Assembly: GCA_963920635.1 (NCBI GenBank)
Contig: OY987300.1
Coordinates: forward strand, 79,523,899 to 79,587,898
DNA: 64,000 nt
Source: Pseudeuparius sepicola
Taxonomy: Eukaryota > Arthropoda > Insecta > Coleoptera > Anthribidae
Direction of reading: 5' to 3'
The translations under genes and the position numbers were made by a program. The first letter of the stretch is position 1. The number at the start of each line of letters is the position of its first letter. Positions 25,569-37,300 of this stretch are shown here, in pieces. Under the pieces are notes generated by a model. The model saw only the letters and a list, made by a program, of their open reading frames with translations, did no database searches and was not told where the DNA came from.

Positions 25569-26790
25569 CAGGGTGTAACTGAACTGATGGTCAAAAATGA
25601 AACTACGTATTCTTGGAGTCAAAGTAAAGGCACTTCTTCATATATTTTTTTCTCCTACGGGCCATAGTTTTTTTTATACAGAGCGTAGAAGTTTGGAGAA
25701 AAATACACATATTTCTTAGTATTTCTAGAAGTATACGAGATATTTTCTTCAAACTTGGCGTGTCACATGAGCAGATGAGCCGTCAAACTTAAGGGTGACA
25801 TGAAGCTTCTGAGGCTCCCAGTTGGGGAGATACAGGGTGTTAGTAAAATTAATTAGTTCAGAAAAATATGAATACCCTGTATAATTGCACTTTTTAAATT
25901 TGTTTCGAGTGGTGAATAGAATGGTTAACAAAAAGTATCTCTTAGTATTTTTTCATATTCACAGCCGTTTCTTAATTATTTTTAAAGAACGGCAACGCTG
26001 CAATGAACAATAGTAACTTTAAGAATAAATCTAGCAATCTGTGGATGTCAATTAAACTTTATTTAACAAAATACAAAAGCAAAAACAATAATAAAAAAAA
26101 CGTATTACTATTAGAAAATTAAATTATTAAATGTTCGAAATGACCGCCGTCTCTTTCAATACACGCAACTATGCGTTTCCGCATGTTTATTATTGCCATT
26201 CGCAAGTCCATAGCAAAAGTGCATATCAGTCAATTCTTCAAATGAAAATATAATTTTTCAAAATATTGATACTAAGGTGCAAAGTTGGCAGCCAAATGAT
26301 TCAAATAATGCCAAGTTTAATTGACATCCACAGATTGTTATATTTATTCTTAAAGTGACTTTTTTATTGCAGCATTGCCGTTCTTTGAAAATAATTAAAA
26401 AACTGCTGAGAATATGAAAAAATACTAAGAGATACGTTTTGTTAACCATTGAATTTACCATTCAAAACAAATTTAAAAAATGCGATTATACAGGGTATTC
26501 ATATTTTTCTGAACTAATTAATTTTAATAACACCCTGTATCTCCGCAACTGGGGGCCTCACAAGCTTCATATTAACCTTAAATTTGACAACTCATCCGCT
26601 CATGTGACACGCCAAGTTTGAAGAAAATATTTCGTATGCTTCTAGAGATACTAAGAAATATGTGTAAATTTCTACGCTCTGTATAAAAAAACTATGGCCC
26701 GTAGGAGAAAAAAATATATGAAGAAGTGCCCTTAGTTTGACTCCAAGAATACGTGGTTTCATTTTTGACCATCAGTTTAGTTACACCCTG
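25569..26790. mobile_element. CAGGGTGTAACTGAACTGAT-ended element, copy 1 (1222 bp)
   Basis: It has TA on both sides and very long terminal inverted repeats (roughly 450 bp each). A second copy is at 61731-63021. The centre retains a degraded transposase end: on the minus strand near 26122-26190 a frame ends with a GGHFEHL-type motif before a stop. This is the same C-terminal signature seen in the intact element at 15897. It is therefore a deletion derivative of a Tc1/mariner-type autonomous element. Confidence 0.88.
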
Positions 26791-27007
26791 TATATCCTTT
26801 ATTCAGTGGTAGTTCCTGAATGAATATTCAGTTTTTCGAAATAACTTCCACAATAGGATTCCATTTTAATTATTGTTTACTATGGTAAAATACAAGTAAA
26901 ATAGTAAACAATAAAATAAATAAATGTTATTGTTTACTATGTTAAAAAAATAGTAAACATTCAAATTTGTACTTTTGTTAATAATTGAAAAAAAAAAGAA
27001 AATGCAT

Positions 27008-27075
27008 TGTGTGGGATTTGAACCTACAATGAAATAAACCTCCGAAAGGTCGGTCATTTTGGGCGCACATGGCAT
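27008..27075 (-). other. tRNA-like fragment with a good B box
   Basis: On the minus strand GTAGGTTCAAATCCCAC forms a T-arm with the pol III B-box consensus, and a T-rich run follows at 26990-27000. The upstream part folds a small stem (ACCTTTCGGAGGT), but the acceptor stem pairs only partly and I find no convincing A box. It may be a SINE fragment or a decayed tRNA gene; I do not call a functional tRNA. Confidence 0.3.
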
Positions 27076-27299
27076 TAGCTGTCAAATGCAGGAGGCGTGG
27101 TTGGCTGTTGTCAAATGTCAAATGTGATTGGCTACATCCAATTCTTCAGCAACCAAATTTGAAATTAATCTGACAGGTAAGTGGAAATGTTGAATTGACA
27201 TTATACCTGATTGTCAGTTTTATTATGTCATGACACCACCATGACACACCAAGAAAATTATCGAGGTAAGTGAATAAAACCCAGTCTTTAAAAAATAGT

Positions 27300-27305
27300 T
27301 TTATT
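27300..27305 (-). terminator. Candidate polyadenylation signal for the FKBP gene
   Basis: AATAAA on the minus strand, about 170 nt downstream of the stop codon at 27472. It is the first exact signal I found after the stop. Confidence 0.5.
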
Positions 27306-27471
27306 TAAATATCTTGGGAAATTATTGATAACAATGCAATCTTTCGACAAACTTCAAACATTGGAAACATAAATATTCCGTCCATGCTAAACTTTCAGTA
27401 AATAAACGTTCGCCAATACACATACAAAAATACAAAAAACTTCTGGTAAACTTCTTAAAACTTAAAAGTAT

Positions 27472-30400
27472 TCAGTTAACTTTTTTCAGTTCGACATCGA
27501 ACACCAACGTCGAATTGGGTGGTATCGCTGGTGGCGAACCTTTGGGGCCATATCTAGAAAATTCGTTATTTTTTATAACAGAAACAAATTGAAAATATCC
27601 AACTTACGCCATATTCGGTGGGCAAATTATCCTCCTCTTGCCTCCCACTTTCATGCCGGCCAGGCCGATGTCCCATCCTTTGATTACTTCTCCGGCCCCT
27701 AACCTGAATTTAAATCCGGGGCCGCTAGTCGTAGAATCGAAAGTTTTGTTGTTGCTCTTCAGTTTTCCTTCATAGTAGACCTTTAAAACAAGTAAGCCTG
27801 ACTCTCGAATTTGATGGTATCGATCAAGTGAAACGGAAATACAAAAAGTAGTTCAAATGTCCAACTTATCAAGGAGTGAGAAATATTGCAAATAATACTT
27901 TTTTCTTAATGTCAATATTTCTATTTTATCTTACTTACATTTACGAACTTTCCTTGTTTGGCTGGCGGTCCATTCCCCTCCTTCAACTCCTCGATAATAA
28001 CATTTCCCTGTAACACCTTCTTCTGCCCTTTCTCCAGCTTGTTTGGCGTTTTCTCTTCTTTTCCCAGCGACTTCTTCTCTTTAGGGGTCTTCTGCTGCTG
28101 CTGTTCTTCTTTAATCTTCTTGGGAGTCGCCTCGCTCTTCTTTGCTACTCCGTTCATCTTTTGCTCTTTCTTCTTCTTCTTCTTCGAAATGGTTACTTCT
28201 TCCTCCTCTACTTCCTCCTCGCTGCTGCTAGACTTGCTGGCCCCGTCCTCTTCTTCTTCATCACTGACATTGTCGGTTTCTTCTTCTTCCTCGGACACCT
28301 GGAAAGAATAACAAAAAACATTTATTGTGTTTATAATTTTCATCGTATTACCTCTTCATCTTCAATTTCGGCATCAGAGTCATCTTCGTCGCTTGCAAGT
28401 TCTTTTTTTAGCAAATCATTTACGTCCATGTCGCTGTCATCTTCTTCCTCTTCTTGAACTTTTTTCTTTAACTTTTTCGCAGGTGCTGCAAGAAAAAAAA
28501 AATAAAATTGAACAATTCAATAAAAGTGTCGTAACTTACGCCCATTTTCAATAGCTTTGTGCCTTTTTTGGGCAGCCACCATAGTTTCTTCCTCGTCTCC
28601 CTCTTCTTCTATTTCTTCATAAATATCATCTTGTAAGTATCCGGTAAGGTGTACGTGGCATTCGCCGTTAGCTGCGAAAGAAACCTCGCTGCCAACCTGA
28701 AGTAAAAAATACATATACAGGATGATTTTTTTAGGTCTACCACCGCCATTTTCTCGCTTATTTTACGCCCTACAAAAAAAAAAAACAAAAATGTTGCAAT
28801 TTTGGACAGCTAAGTGGTGCTGCAAAAGGAATCGGCATCTAAGGCCAACTTGTCGCGCAATATTAAAAAAACCTCAAATTGAGCAAAACTATTAATAGCC
28901 GTGGAATGTTTATTTTACGAGACAGAGGAAAACTTTTATATTGAAAATTGATGGCACTGAGAATCTTTATCCATCCACGTAGTCAGATAGTTTCAGCAAA
29001 TTACACAGGGTCTTCGGCTCTCTTGAGGCAATGACATTTTTTTTTTGTTTATTTCTTATTAAGAGATTTTCTCGCTTATTTTAGGCCGCACAGAAAATAC
29101 GTAAGAAAACAAAATATGGCAATTTTGGTCAGCGAGGCGACTTTAAAAAAGGAATGGGCCTCCATGCCCAACTTTTCGCGGTGTACTAAAAAAACTTTAA
29201 ATCGACAAAAATTTGCGTGGCCTCAAGAGAGCCGAAGACCCTGTGTAATTTGCTGAAACTATCTGACTACGTGAATGGATAAAGCTTTTCAGTGCCATCA
29301 ATTTTCAATATAAAAGTTTTCCTCTGTCTCTTAAAATAAACATTCCACGGCTATTAATAGTTTTGCTCAATTTGAGGTTTTTTAATATTGCGCAACAAGT
29401 TGGCCATGGATGCCGATTTCTTTTCAGCACCATTTAGCTGTCCAAAATTGCCACATTTTTGTTTCTTACGCTTTTTTTGTAGGGCGCAAAATAAGCGAGA
29501 AAATCGCGGTGGTAGACCTAAAAAAATCATCCTGTATAGTAAACCATTATTATGATATATATATACAGTAAACCACTATTTTAAAATAAACGTAAACCAC
29601 TATTTTGAAATAAACGATAGAAAATTTTATTTTGAGTAAAAGAGCTAATGTGAACATGGATCCAGAAATGCGTAATTAAGATGATACAGGGTGTTAAAGT
29701 TTATTTTATTAATATCTCAAAAACAACACATGATATTAACTTAAAATTTGGTACATAGTAGGCAGGTATAAAATGCAAAAAACTGAAGATACCAATGTTT
29801 TATTGTCATAACCAGTGGCGTATGGGAAGGTAGGATACGTCCCCCTTTTCAAAAATAATTTCTACATACAAAATGTCTCCTGCAAATTTACCCTAAAACT
29901 TCTGGATTTTGAGCAAACAAAAAAATTCCAAGTTGCTGCTCAGAAAAAAGTGATAATTTCGGAAATGGATTCAACTTTGTGTTTAGAAAGCGTCACATAG
30001 TCACATGTATAAGCACTTTTTGCTCTTTCGGTACAAACAACCGATAGCCGAAGGGCAAGGACAAATTAATTTTAAAAAATGATTTTCCTTAATATTCTAA
30101 AAGAAAATCCAAAATAATGTAAAGAATCCTATTCCTTTCAAACCTTGGCAATGGATTTTTTGCACCTAAATAGCAAAAATGTGCTTATACACATAGGCCC
30201 CAAAATGTGTCGTTTTCTAAATACAGAGTTTAAAACATTCCCGAAATTATCATGTTTTCTGTGCAGCAACTTGGACTTGCTTTGTTTGCTCAATATCCAG
30301 TAGTTCTAGGGAGAATTGACAATAGACAATTTTTACGTAAAAATTAATGAGCAATTCAAAAATGCTCTCAAATTTACCAAGAACCCGTGGGTGTAGAACT

Positions 30401-31050
30401 TATTTTTAAAAAGGGGGGCGTATCCTACCTTTCCGTACTCCAATGGTTATAGCAACAAAATTCTGATAGCCTCAGTTTATTGCATTTTATGCCCGAATAG
30501 TATGTAGGTGCCGAATTTATTTTAGGTTATTTAAGCATATCATTTGTCGTATGAGACATTATTAAAAAATCGTTCAAAAAATAAACTTTTAACACGCTGT
30601 ATCTCTTTATTACGCATTTCCGAACCCACGTTCACATGAACTTCAAATATTCAAAATAAAATTTTCTATCGTTTGTTTCAAAATTGTGGTTTACAACTGG
30701 GGCACCCCCTATATCATATTAGAAAAAACTGCAAATTACGTCGAAATTCAAATCAAGCGGACACTGCATCAAGTCTGGCTTCTGCAAAGTGCACAGAAGA
30801 TAGTTTCTTCCTTGGAAACCACACATTACTTGTGCGGGTTCGTTGCCAGATGTAGACAGGTCCAAGGCTGCCATAGATATGTGGAAGGCCTTCTTAACCT
30901 TCTGTGTGTATCGCCTCTGGGGCTCCATTATAAGTCCTATGGAACAACGTGTAAAATTACACCGGGATTACACGTGGTATGAACAGCATGATTTCTTCGA
31001 AAAAACGCTTTTTCGCACGTAAAAATGCGTGTAAACTTACCCCAAAACAT
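27472..31050 (-). CDS. Fkbp39: Nuclear FK506-binding protein (39/46-kDa type peptidyl-prolyl isomerase)
   Basis: Seven exons join in frame on the minus strand: 31050-31041, 30936-30740, 28696-28540, 28485-28352, 28298-27939, 27780-27608 and 27553-27472, encoding 370 residues. Exon 1 is only 10 nt (MFW plus one base) and is supported by a perfect GTAAGT donor and by the family's MFWG start. Residues 1-95 are the nucleoplasmin-like domain of insect nuclear FKBPs. Residues 100-205 are runs of Glu/Asp with Ser, then Lys-rich nuclear-localisation-like stretches. About 265-370 is the FKBP isomerase domain ([31 protein letters not shown]). Active-site positions Tyr, Phe-Asp, Val-Ile, Trp and Tyr are all present. 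Family role: histone and ribosomal-DNA chromatin chaperone, prolyl isomerase, rapamycin/FK506 binding. The gene is head to head with SERAC1. Intron 2 holds two foldback elements, one ending 21 nt from the exon 3 acceptor. Confidence 0.95.
28718..29534. mobile_element. TA-flanked long-inverted-repeat element, 817 bp, in FKBP intron 2
   Basis: The left end is CAGGATGATTTTTTTAGGTC and the right end is its complement. The arms remain complementary for over 300 bp, including TTCGGCTCTCTTGAGGC and its inverse. TA lies on each side. Non-autonomous. Reading the FKBP strand, its end lies 21 nt before the exon 3 boundary. Confidence 0.88.
29590..30697. mobile_element. Second long-inverted-repeat element in FKBP intron 2
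   Basis: GTAAACCACTATTTTGAAAT at the left and its counterpart near 30697 open inverted arms that share ACGATAGAAAATTTTATTTT, AAATGCGTAATTAAGA and GGTAGGATACGTCCCCC-type segments. The ends are less sharply defined than in the neighbouring element, so the boundaries are approximate. The right end is about 40 nt from the exon 2 donor of the FKBP gene. Confidence 0.75.
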
Positions 31051-31384
31051 CGCGGAAGAAGTGTCTGTAGCAATTCACCAGTTAAATTAAAAATGGAAAG
31101 AAACTTGAAAATGAAGGAAACAATTTCGGGGGAGGAGGAAGCACTCTTGGCGCGTTCGGGCGCGTTGTAGAAGAGAATTCGTTAGGGTTTAGTAATTATT
31201 TAGGGGAATTTAGAAATTATTTGTTGGCGACCATAGCGATTCGGAGTTATGTTGGTCCACTGGTTACTTGTTGTTGAAAACCACAAATAATAAAAAATAG
31301 GGCGGTCATGCAGATTTCGATTTTATTGTACTGAGTACTGAAGAGTTTCTACAATGTGTGTGTCAGTTGTTGCCACTTGTCAAA
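31051..31384. promoter_or_regulatory. Bidirectional promoter region between the FKBP gene and SERAC1
   Basis: Only 334 bp separate the FKBP start codon (minus, 31050) from the tentative SERAC1 start codon (plus, 31385). Both promoters must overlap here unless SERAC1 starts further in. Mixed base composition, no transposon, no clear TATA box. Confidence 0.5.
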
Positions 31385-34300
31385 ATGTTTGTTTTTTTTT
31401 GGTTTTTGGGAATATTAAGTGTTAAGTGACGTATCTACCATTCTTATACTAACTATTTTAAGCATTATTTGTTGCTGTAAATACTAGCAACAACTAGTCA
31501 ATAATTTGAATACGATTCAAACATATTGTGACACTAGATATTGGGTTTGCTCAAACAGCAGTTCTGAATCATCGGGTCTCAGCCTCAGACTAATTTATTC
31601 ATTAGTCTGAGGTCTCAGCGATCTAATTGCTGGAAAAACAGTTCTAAGTTCTAGAATTACTTTTCTGCATTCTGATTCGTTAGAACTGGTTCAGAACAAT
31701 TGTTGGAACAAAGCTGTTATTATACGAACGATAATACAAAATCGACTTTCTTTTTTAGGTTCTTTTTCTTAACTTAACTTTAGTTTCTGGCTGATGTAAG
31801 AACAAACCTTCGGTCACACTAACATTAACCTACCTAACATTGAGGTTTTGTGAGCTCCTGTGACAACTAACCTATATATTTTGTGTGACAAACTCTAACC
31901 TAAAACCTAACCCGTCTTGTGTCACAAACTCAAAATTTCCTATAAAAATCAAAAAACTTTTGTAATAACATAAAAATTTCCGAAATGCTTTAATTTAATG
32001 TCACAACCAATGTACAAATTCATAATAGAACATAAAAACTTTTTGAAATACTCTTCATTAGCTTTTTTAGGATGCAGGTAGGTATTTTTATCAGTATATT
32101 ATTTTATCTAGAATTTTTTGTCTTCTCTAATGAAACTATATTTTTTTCGTTTATATTCCTAGTTCAGGATGGGTGTACTTCCAAATAAAACGAACCCAAG
32201 AGGTTCTGAACAATGCTCTGGACACGGCTGTTCTTCAAATAATGGACAACACTCTGCTAAAAGAAGAAACCACATCCGAGAGCTTGACAGAGATCCAGCC
32301 TTATTTCGAATACAAAAAAGCTGGCATACTTAGTAACATCTACGACAGCATAAAATTCGCGTACGCCAGAAGGCTTCTAGCTTTAGCTAACAGCGAAAAC
32401 AAATCCTACAGACTGAAAGCCGTTAAGCAACTTGCCAAAGTTCATTACTTGAGCGATTGGCACTGTTCATTGCTGGCGAATATGATCGATTCTAAGACTG
32501 CCGTCGGATTAGCTAGGACTGAGAATGCCGATCGGAGGCTCATATTGGAACCCCCTTTTAGGTAAGGTTATACCAGGTAGCTTCAAAATTTTGCTTTACT
32601 TCCTGACGAATTTTTAGGTACCACAACTATAGTAACATAATGTTAGTGAATACTATGCGTGAATTTTTGGTAACTCTGTATGAAAAGTCACGCCATCCAT
32701 GCCTTGCATATTTTCTATCAAAAGTTTTTGTGTATGAACAAGTAAGTATATTACATATCTTAATTTTGATTTCTTATAAGAACCTAATTACTTATTGACC
32801 TGAAAAATTGCTGCCTAACTTTCTTTGGAAATCTACAGCAGGTAACAACATACAAATACTATTAGGTATAAGGTATAAATATCAATAATAAAGGATTTTT
32901 TAAAAACATTTTACGGTTTAACATTAAGAATGTACAAAAACTGCTAGAAAACCCTAAGAGTTGAAAAAATCTTATTAAACAGTAAGTTTAAACAAAGCAT
33001 CTATTTTATTTTAAGTACTCTTCGTAGGACAGTGGCCATATAGTAGACCACGATTCCTCCTCTCTAGAATTAAAGAAATTCCTACAAACCGAAAAAGAGG
33101 TAGTACCGTTATGTTTAGAATCTTTGATGCACCATACCAGCGTTGAAAAATATTCTTGCGACATTGCCGACGAAAGTGGCCTTCCACTGTTGATGGAGAT
33201 CCACAGGAGGTTCAAAGATGACCTGAACGTGACCACAAAATTGTGTCAGATCTTGTCGTTTATGTGCTTCAATCGGAAGTTGTTGGATGCCATACACGAA
33301 TCGGGTATGTTGGCCTCAAAACCTATTTTCGCAAAATTTCACCGGATAATTGATAATTTCCAATTTTCTGTCATTTTACAAAACGATTGTTATGTTTCTG
33401 ACAATCTAATGCTTAGGGTGGGTCAGTGTGCTTGCTGACTGGGTACATCACAATGATGTCAGAGTATCGGTGCCCGCGGCAAGGGCGTTGGCAAATTTAG
33501 ATTATGAGAGCGACGAGAAATATTCGAGGGATTTGTATCTTTTGCATCCTACGGCAAGGTAAATTGACTGCTTTCTTCGTTTTTTTTTTCCTTCAAACTA
33601 TCAGTTATTTTAGGAGGGCAAAAGACAGTAACGTAGATGTCATTTTCATTCACGGATTACTTGGTGGGGTGTTCTTTACTTGGCGACAGAGGAATAAGGC
33701 AAATCCCGCTCTTGGACTCATCGGTAAGGATAAGTGAAAAAAGAATTAATGTTTTATATTGATTTTGGAGTATCTCCCGTACCGCGAGTAGTTCAAATGT
33801 ACTACACCCTTATTGTGAGTTTTCATTTTATACAGAATTGATTAGTATATTTTTGGCTACATTTATGTGAGTACCTTATTACCCTTTGCAGATTGTGGGG
33901 AATAAAATTTTTAAATGTACACGCGGCGGCCCTTGAAATCGTTCCAATACCTGCGGACGCAAAGGCGTTCAACTGACAACGTTGCAATTACCCCTCCCCT
34001 CTCTCGCGGTTTGAAAGCCAGCGATAACCTTAAAAGCGTAAGTGACGGCAAATCTAACATCTTATTACGCGACATTACCTTACGTGACATTGCCAGTTAC
34101 AGTGCAAAAAACAGTAATTTCGGCGCTGTTAGGTCGGCCTTAGATTGCCTGAATAATAGTGGAAAATCTTATAACCCTGCCCACGGACATTGGTGGTTTT
34201 TTTCGCAAAAGTCTTTTGACAACCTCAAATATAGAGCTGTTCTAAAAATTGAAGAAGGTGGTAAATCTTTTAAATGGGTGTCGTACTTTCCTCCGGTACC

Positions 34301-37300
34301 AAAAAGAACCTCGAAAATCCGATATCTAAGAGAAATTCCTGATTCACGATTAACCACTTTCGAGAAATGGGACGGCTGTAGAATCAACAAAACCGACAGA
34401 AAATCCTCTGAAACCACTATTGTAAATTGCTTGTTTTTTCTCATTTCTCGATTTTTCGGGGGCCCGGGAAGCATCAGAACCTCACCCGAGGACTCCAGGG
34501 AAGCTTTAAAAATTGAAGTAAACCAAAGTTTTGGTTCACGGTTAAGATAAAGAAGTGTAATACACCAATGTAGAAAACCACTACGAGATTCTTCTATAAT
34601 GACACAATTATACTTAGATATTATACCTTATTTAACTAATTCCACGCGTAATTTCACGTTACGCGAATCTCAAAACACCAAGAAACTGTGTAAAACTTTA
34701 AAATCCACTTTATTATAATGATAATGCAGCGATTTATTAACCTATTTTCGTTGACTGATGTATCAAAATTTTTATTTTCTACGGGGAGGAGCGGGTCTGT
34801 TCAAAGGAATGTAGGGGAAGTTGTTGATTTGTGAAGCCATGGAATTGGCGCACCGTTGCCGCACTTACCCGAAATTCTTGATTTCTTGCTTATTTCTCAT
34901 GCCTAGTGGAACGATTTATGAGGCCGCGCGTGTACCTGCTTGTCTAACCCACATCCTGTTCCGATTTTTTTAGAAAGCCTCCTTCAAGATACAGATGACT
35001 TTGCAGATGAACCTGTGAAATCTACCCGGCAGTTCCTGAAATCCTGGAAGGAACAACTGGAAATCGAGGATCTCAGCAAGGACTACGAAGTCGTCATGGA
35101 AGATATCCCCATAAACGCAAATGACGACACCAACGAAGCTCTGACTTGTTCGGGTCGTGATTTCGTCGGAAGAAGCGAAGGCCGTTACTATACTGCCTGT
35201 TGGCCCAAAGATTGGTTGGGTGAGTTAAAACATTTTTATACCTTATTAACAATTTACCGATAAACAACAAATAATGATGGTTTACATGTCAACAAATTCA
35301 TGCGTAACAGAGCTGGTAAAGATCGCGCCAAAAAAGATCTAGATCATATATCAGATCTTTTTCAAAAAATGATCTAAGATCGTTTAAAAATAGATCTTTT
35401 CATGCAAAACCGATCTTAGATCAAAGATCGTCTAAAAATGATCTATTTAAAAAAGATCAATCGATCTTAGATCTTTTGAACGATCTAAGATCTTCTAAAC
35501 GATCTAAGATTTTCTAAACGATCTAAGATTTTCTAACAATCTAAGATTTTCTAAACGATCTAAGATCCTCTAAATGACCTAAGATCTTTGAACAATATTC
35601 ATGATATTATATAGTTAATAGATATAGATGTCTATAAATACTTTTCCTAATTTTGACATAGTATAAAGTGACTTTCAAAACCTGAGCAAGTGATGATACG
35701 TCCAGTTTTACGTAACTAGTTGTGTAAAGTAAAATTTTACGTAACTAGTTACGTAAAGTTACTCTCTAACTGAACTGAGAATTAGACTTTTCTTGTAAAA
35801 ACGTGTTCACCGATTATTTATGCAATTTATAATTTTATAACTTAAGTTATAAAATTCGGAATTTTGAGTAATAGATAATTGAAAATAAAATACAAATTAA
35901 CATAAAGCATTCATTTAAATTTGACCTCAAAATAGATTCTTGTAGTTGTAGGTCAAATGTACGTCAGTTTCTTTATATTATTTGTCATTTTTCGCGAATT
36001 CTGACAATTTGCACTTTAGCTGAGACCTAGAGATCTCCTGAGATATACTCAAATTATTTTAAGAAGTCCTTACTGGGACTGTCAATTGGTAATTTCGATA
36101 TCCTAAGCTGGCATCAATGCAGCAAAAAAATGCAACCGGGTCATAAGTTCAGGTCAGTAACGAGCCCATTTGCACTAATAACCCGAAAAGTAACACGAAC
36201 AAGAACAACACGGATGACGGTAAAACTCACGAAACGTAAAAAACCCGCGAATATTTTCACTACCGAATGTTTGAACCAGTTTGAGCGATCTTGAAAACCT
36301 TCACTGTCACTTTGACACACCGAAGCTAAATTTGCCTGAATCCGCCCCTAGACGCTGCCAAAAGCAGCTGATTATTACAAAATACCAAAACGAAAGTGTT
36401 TCCATGACTTTTGAAATTATTATTAAAATGAGTTGTAGTCATAGTTATTTTTATTTGTAGAGGCATATTCGTGATTGCAATAGGGTTTTTATTTTATTAT
36501 GCTCTTTTTTTCGTATCACTTGGGTAACTTTTCACATCATAAATCAATGAGTGACGTCATTAACTGGTTGAGACACATATACCAACATTATACGCATGGT
36601 TAACAGAAAATTCCTAGGGATTTTGTGGAGAATGTCATCTGACAAAATCGGGACTTCTTACAGTAATCGGGGTATAAACTTCTTTAAATGAACGCTCGTT
36701 AGTAACGTAAGTAACTGAATTCGTAATACATATATTTTAGAAATAATATGTATAATATATGTATGAAAAGAAAAATCCTTGTTCGTAAAAAAATATTCAA
36801 TCTTCTAAAAAATATATACCTACCTTTCTACCTACATTATTTTGTATAAAAAAATCATAGAAACGTTTATAAAACGAACTACTTTAAACAATTGAGGTCA
36901 AAATGAGAACATATTTTACAAATACGTATTTACAAAAACAAAAACTCTTATTTCCTACAACAACCTAGAGCATTATTTTTTAATCTTCAAAAATAAAACA
37001 TTATTTTATATAAAAAAAATCACAGAAATGTTTCAAAAATGAACGAAAACAAATGAGGAAAAGATCTTAGATCGTTATAACGATCTTAGATCCTTTTAAA
37101 GATCTTAGATCTTTAAGACAATCTTAGATCTCTAAAATTATCTTAGATCTTTAAAACGATCTTAGATATTTAAAATGATCTTAGATATTTAAAACGATCT
37201 TCGATCTTTTAAAAGATCTTAGATCTTTAAAATGATCTAAGATCGTCAAATTAAGATCAAAGATCAGATCTTTTTGAAAAAAAAGATCGTTCTTTAGTGA

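Larger units (their letters stand above)
19807..27471. other. Long intergenic region between the BTB gene and the FKBP gene
   Basis: The first part may be 3' UTR of the BTB gene, cut up by insertions. The unique-looking, CpG-containing pieces at 19807-20339 and 20995-21244 would be contiguous if the palindromic element between them were removed. Delimited elements occupy 20340-20994, 21245-22988 and 25569-26790. A segment near 23610-23830 is repeated in inverse orientation at 40980-41130. A CpG-rich stretch at about 24580-24850 has no coding frame that I can defend. The rest is AT-rich. Confidence 0.45.

Noticed and set aside
27008..27075. Possible tRNA gene on the minus strand
   Set aside because: The T-arm/B box is good but the acceptor stem and A box are not; kept only as a tRNA-like fragment.
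27958..28457. Plus-strand Ser/Phe-rich open frames
   Set aside because: They are the antisense shadow of the acidic and Lys-rich exons of the FKBP gene.
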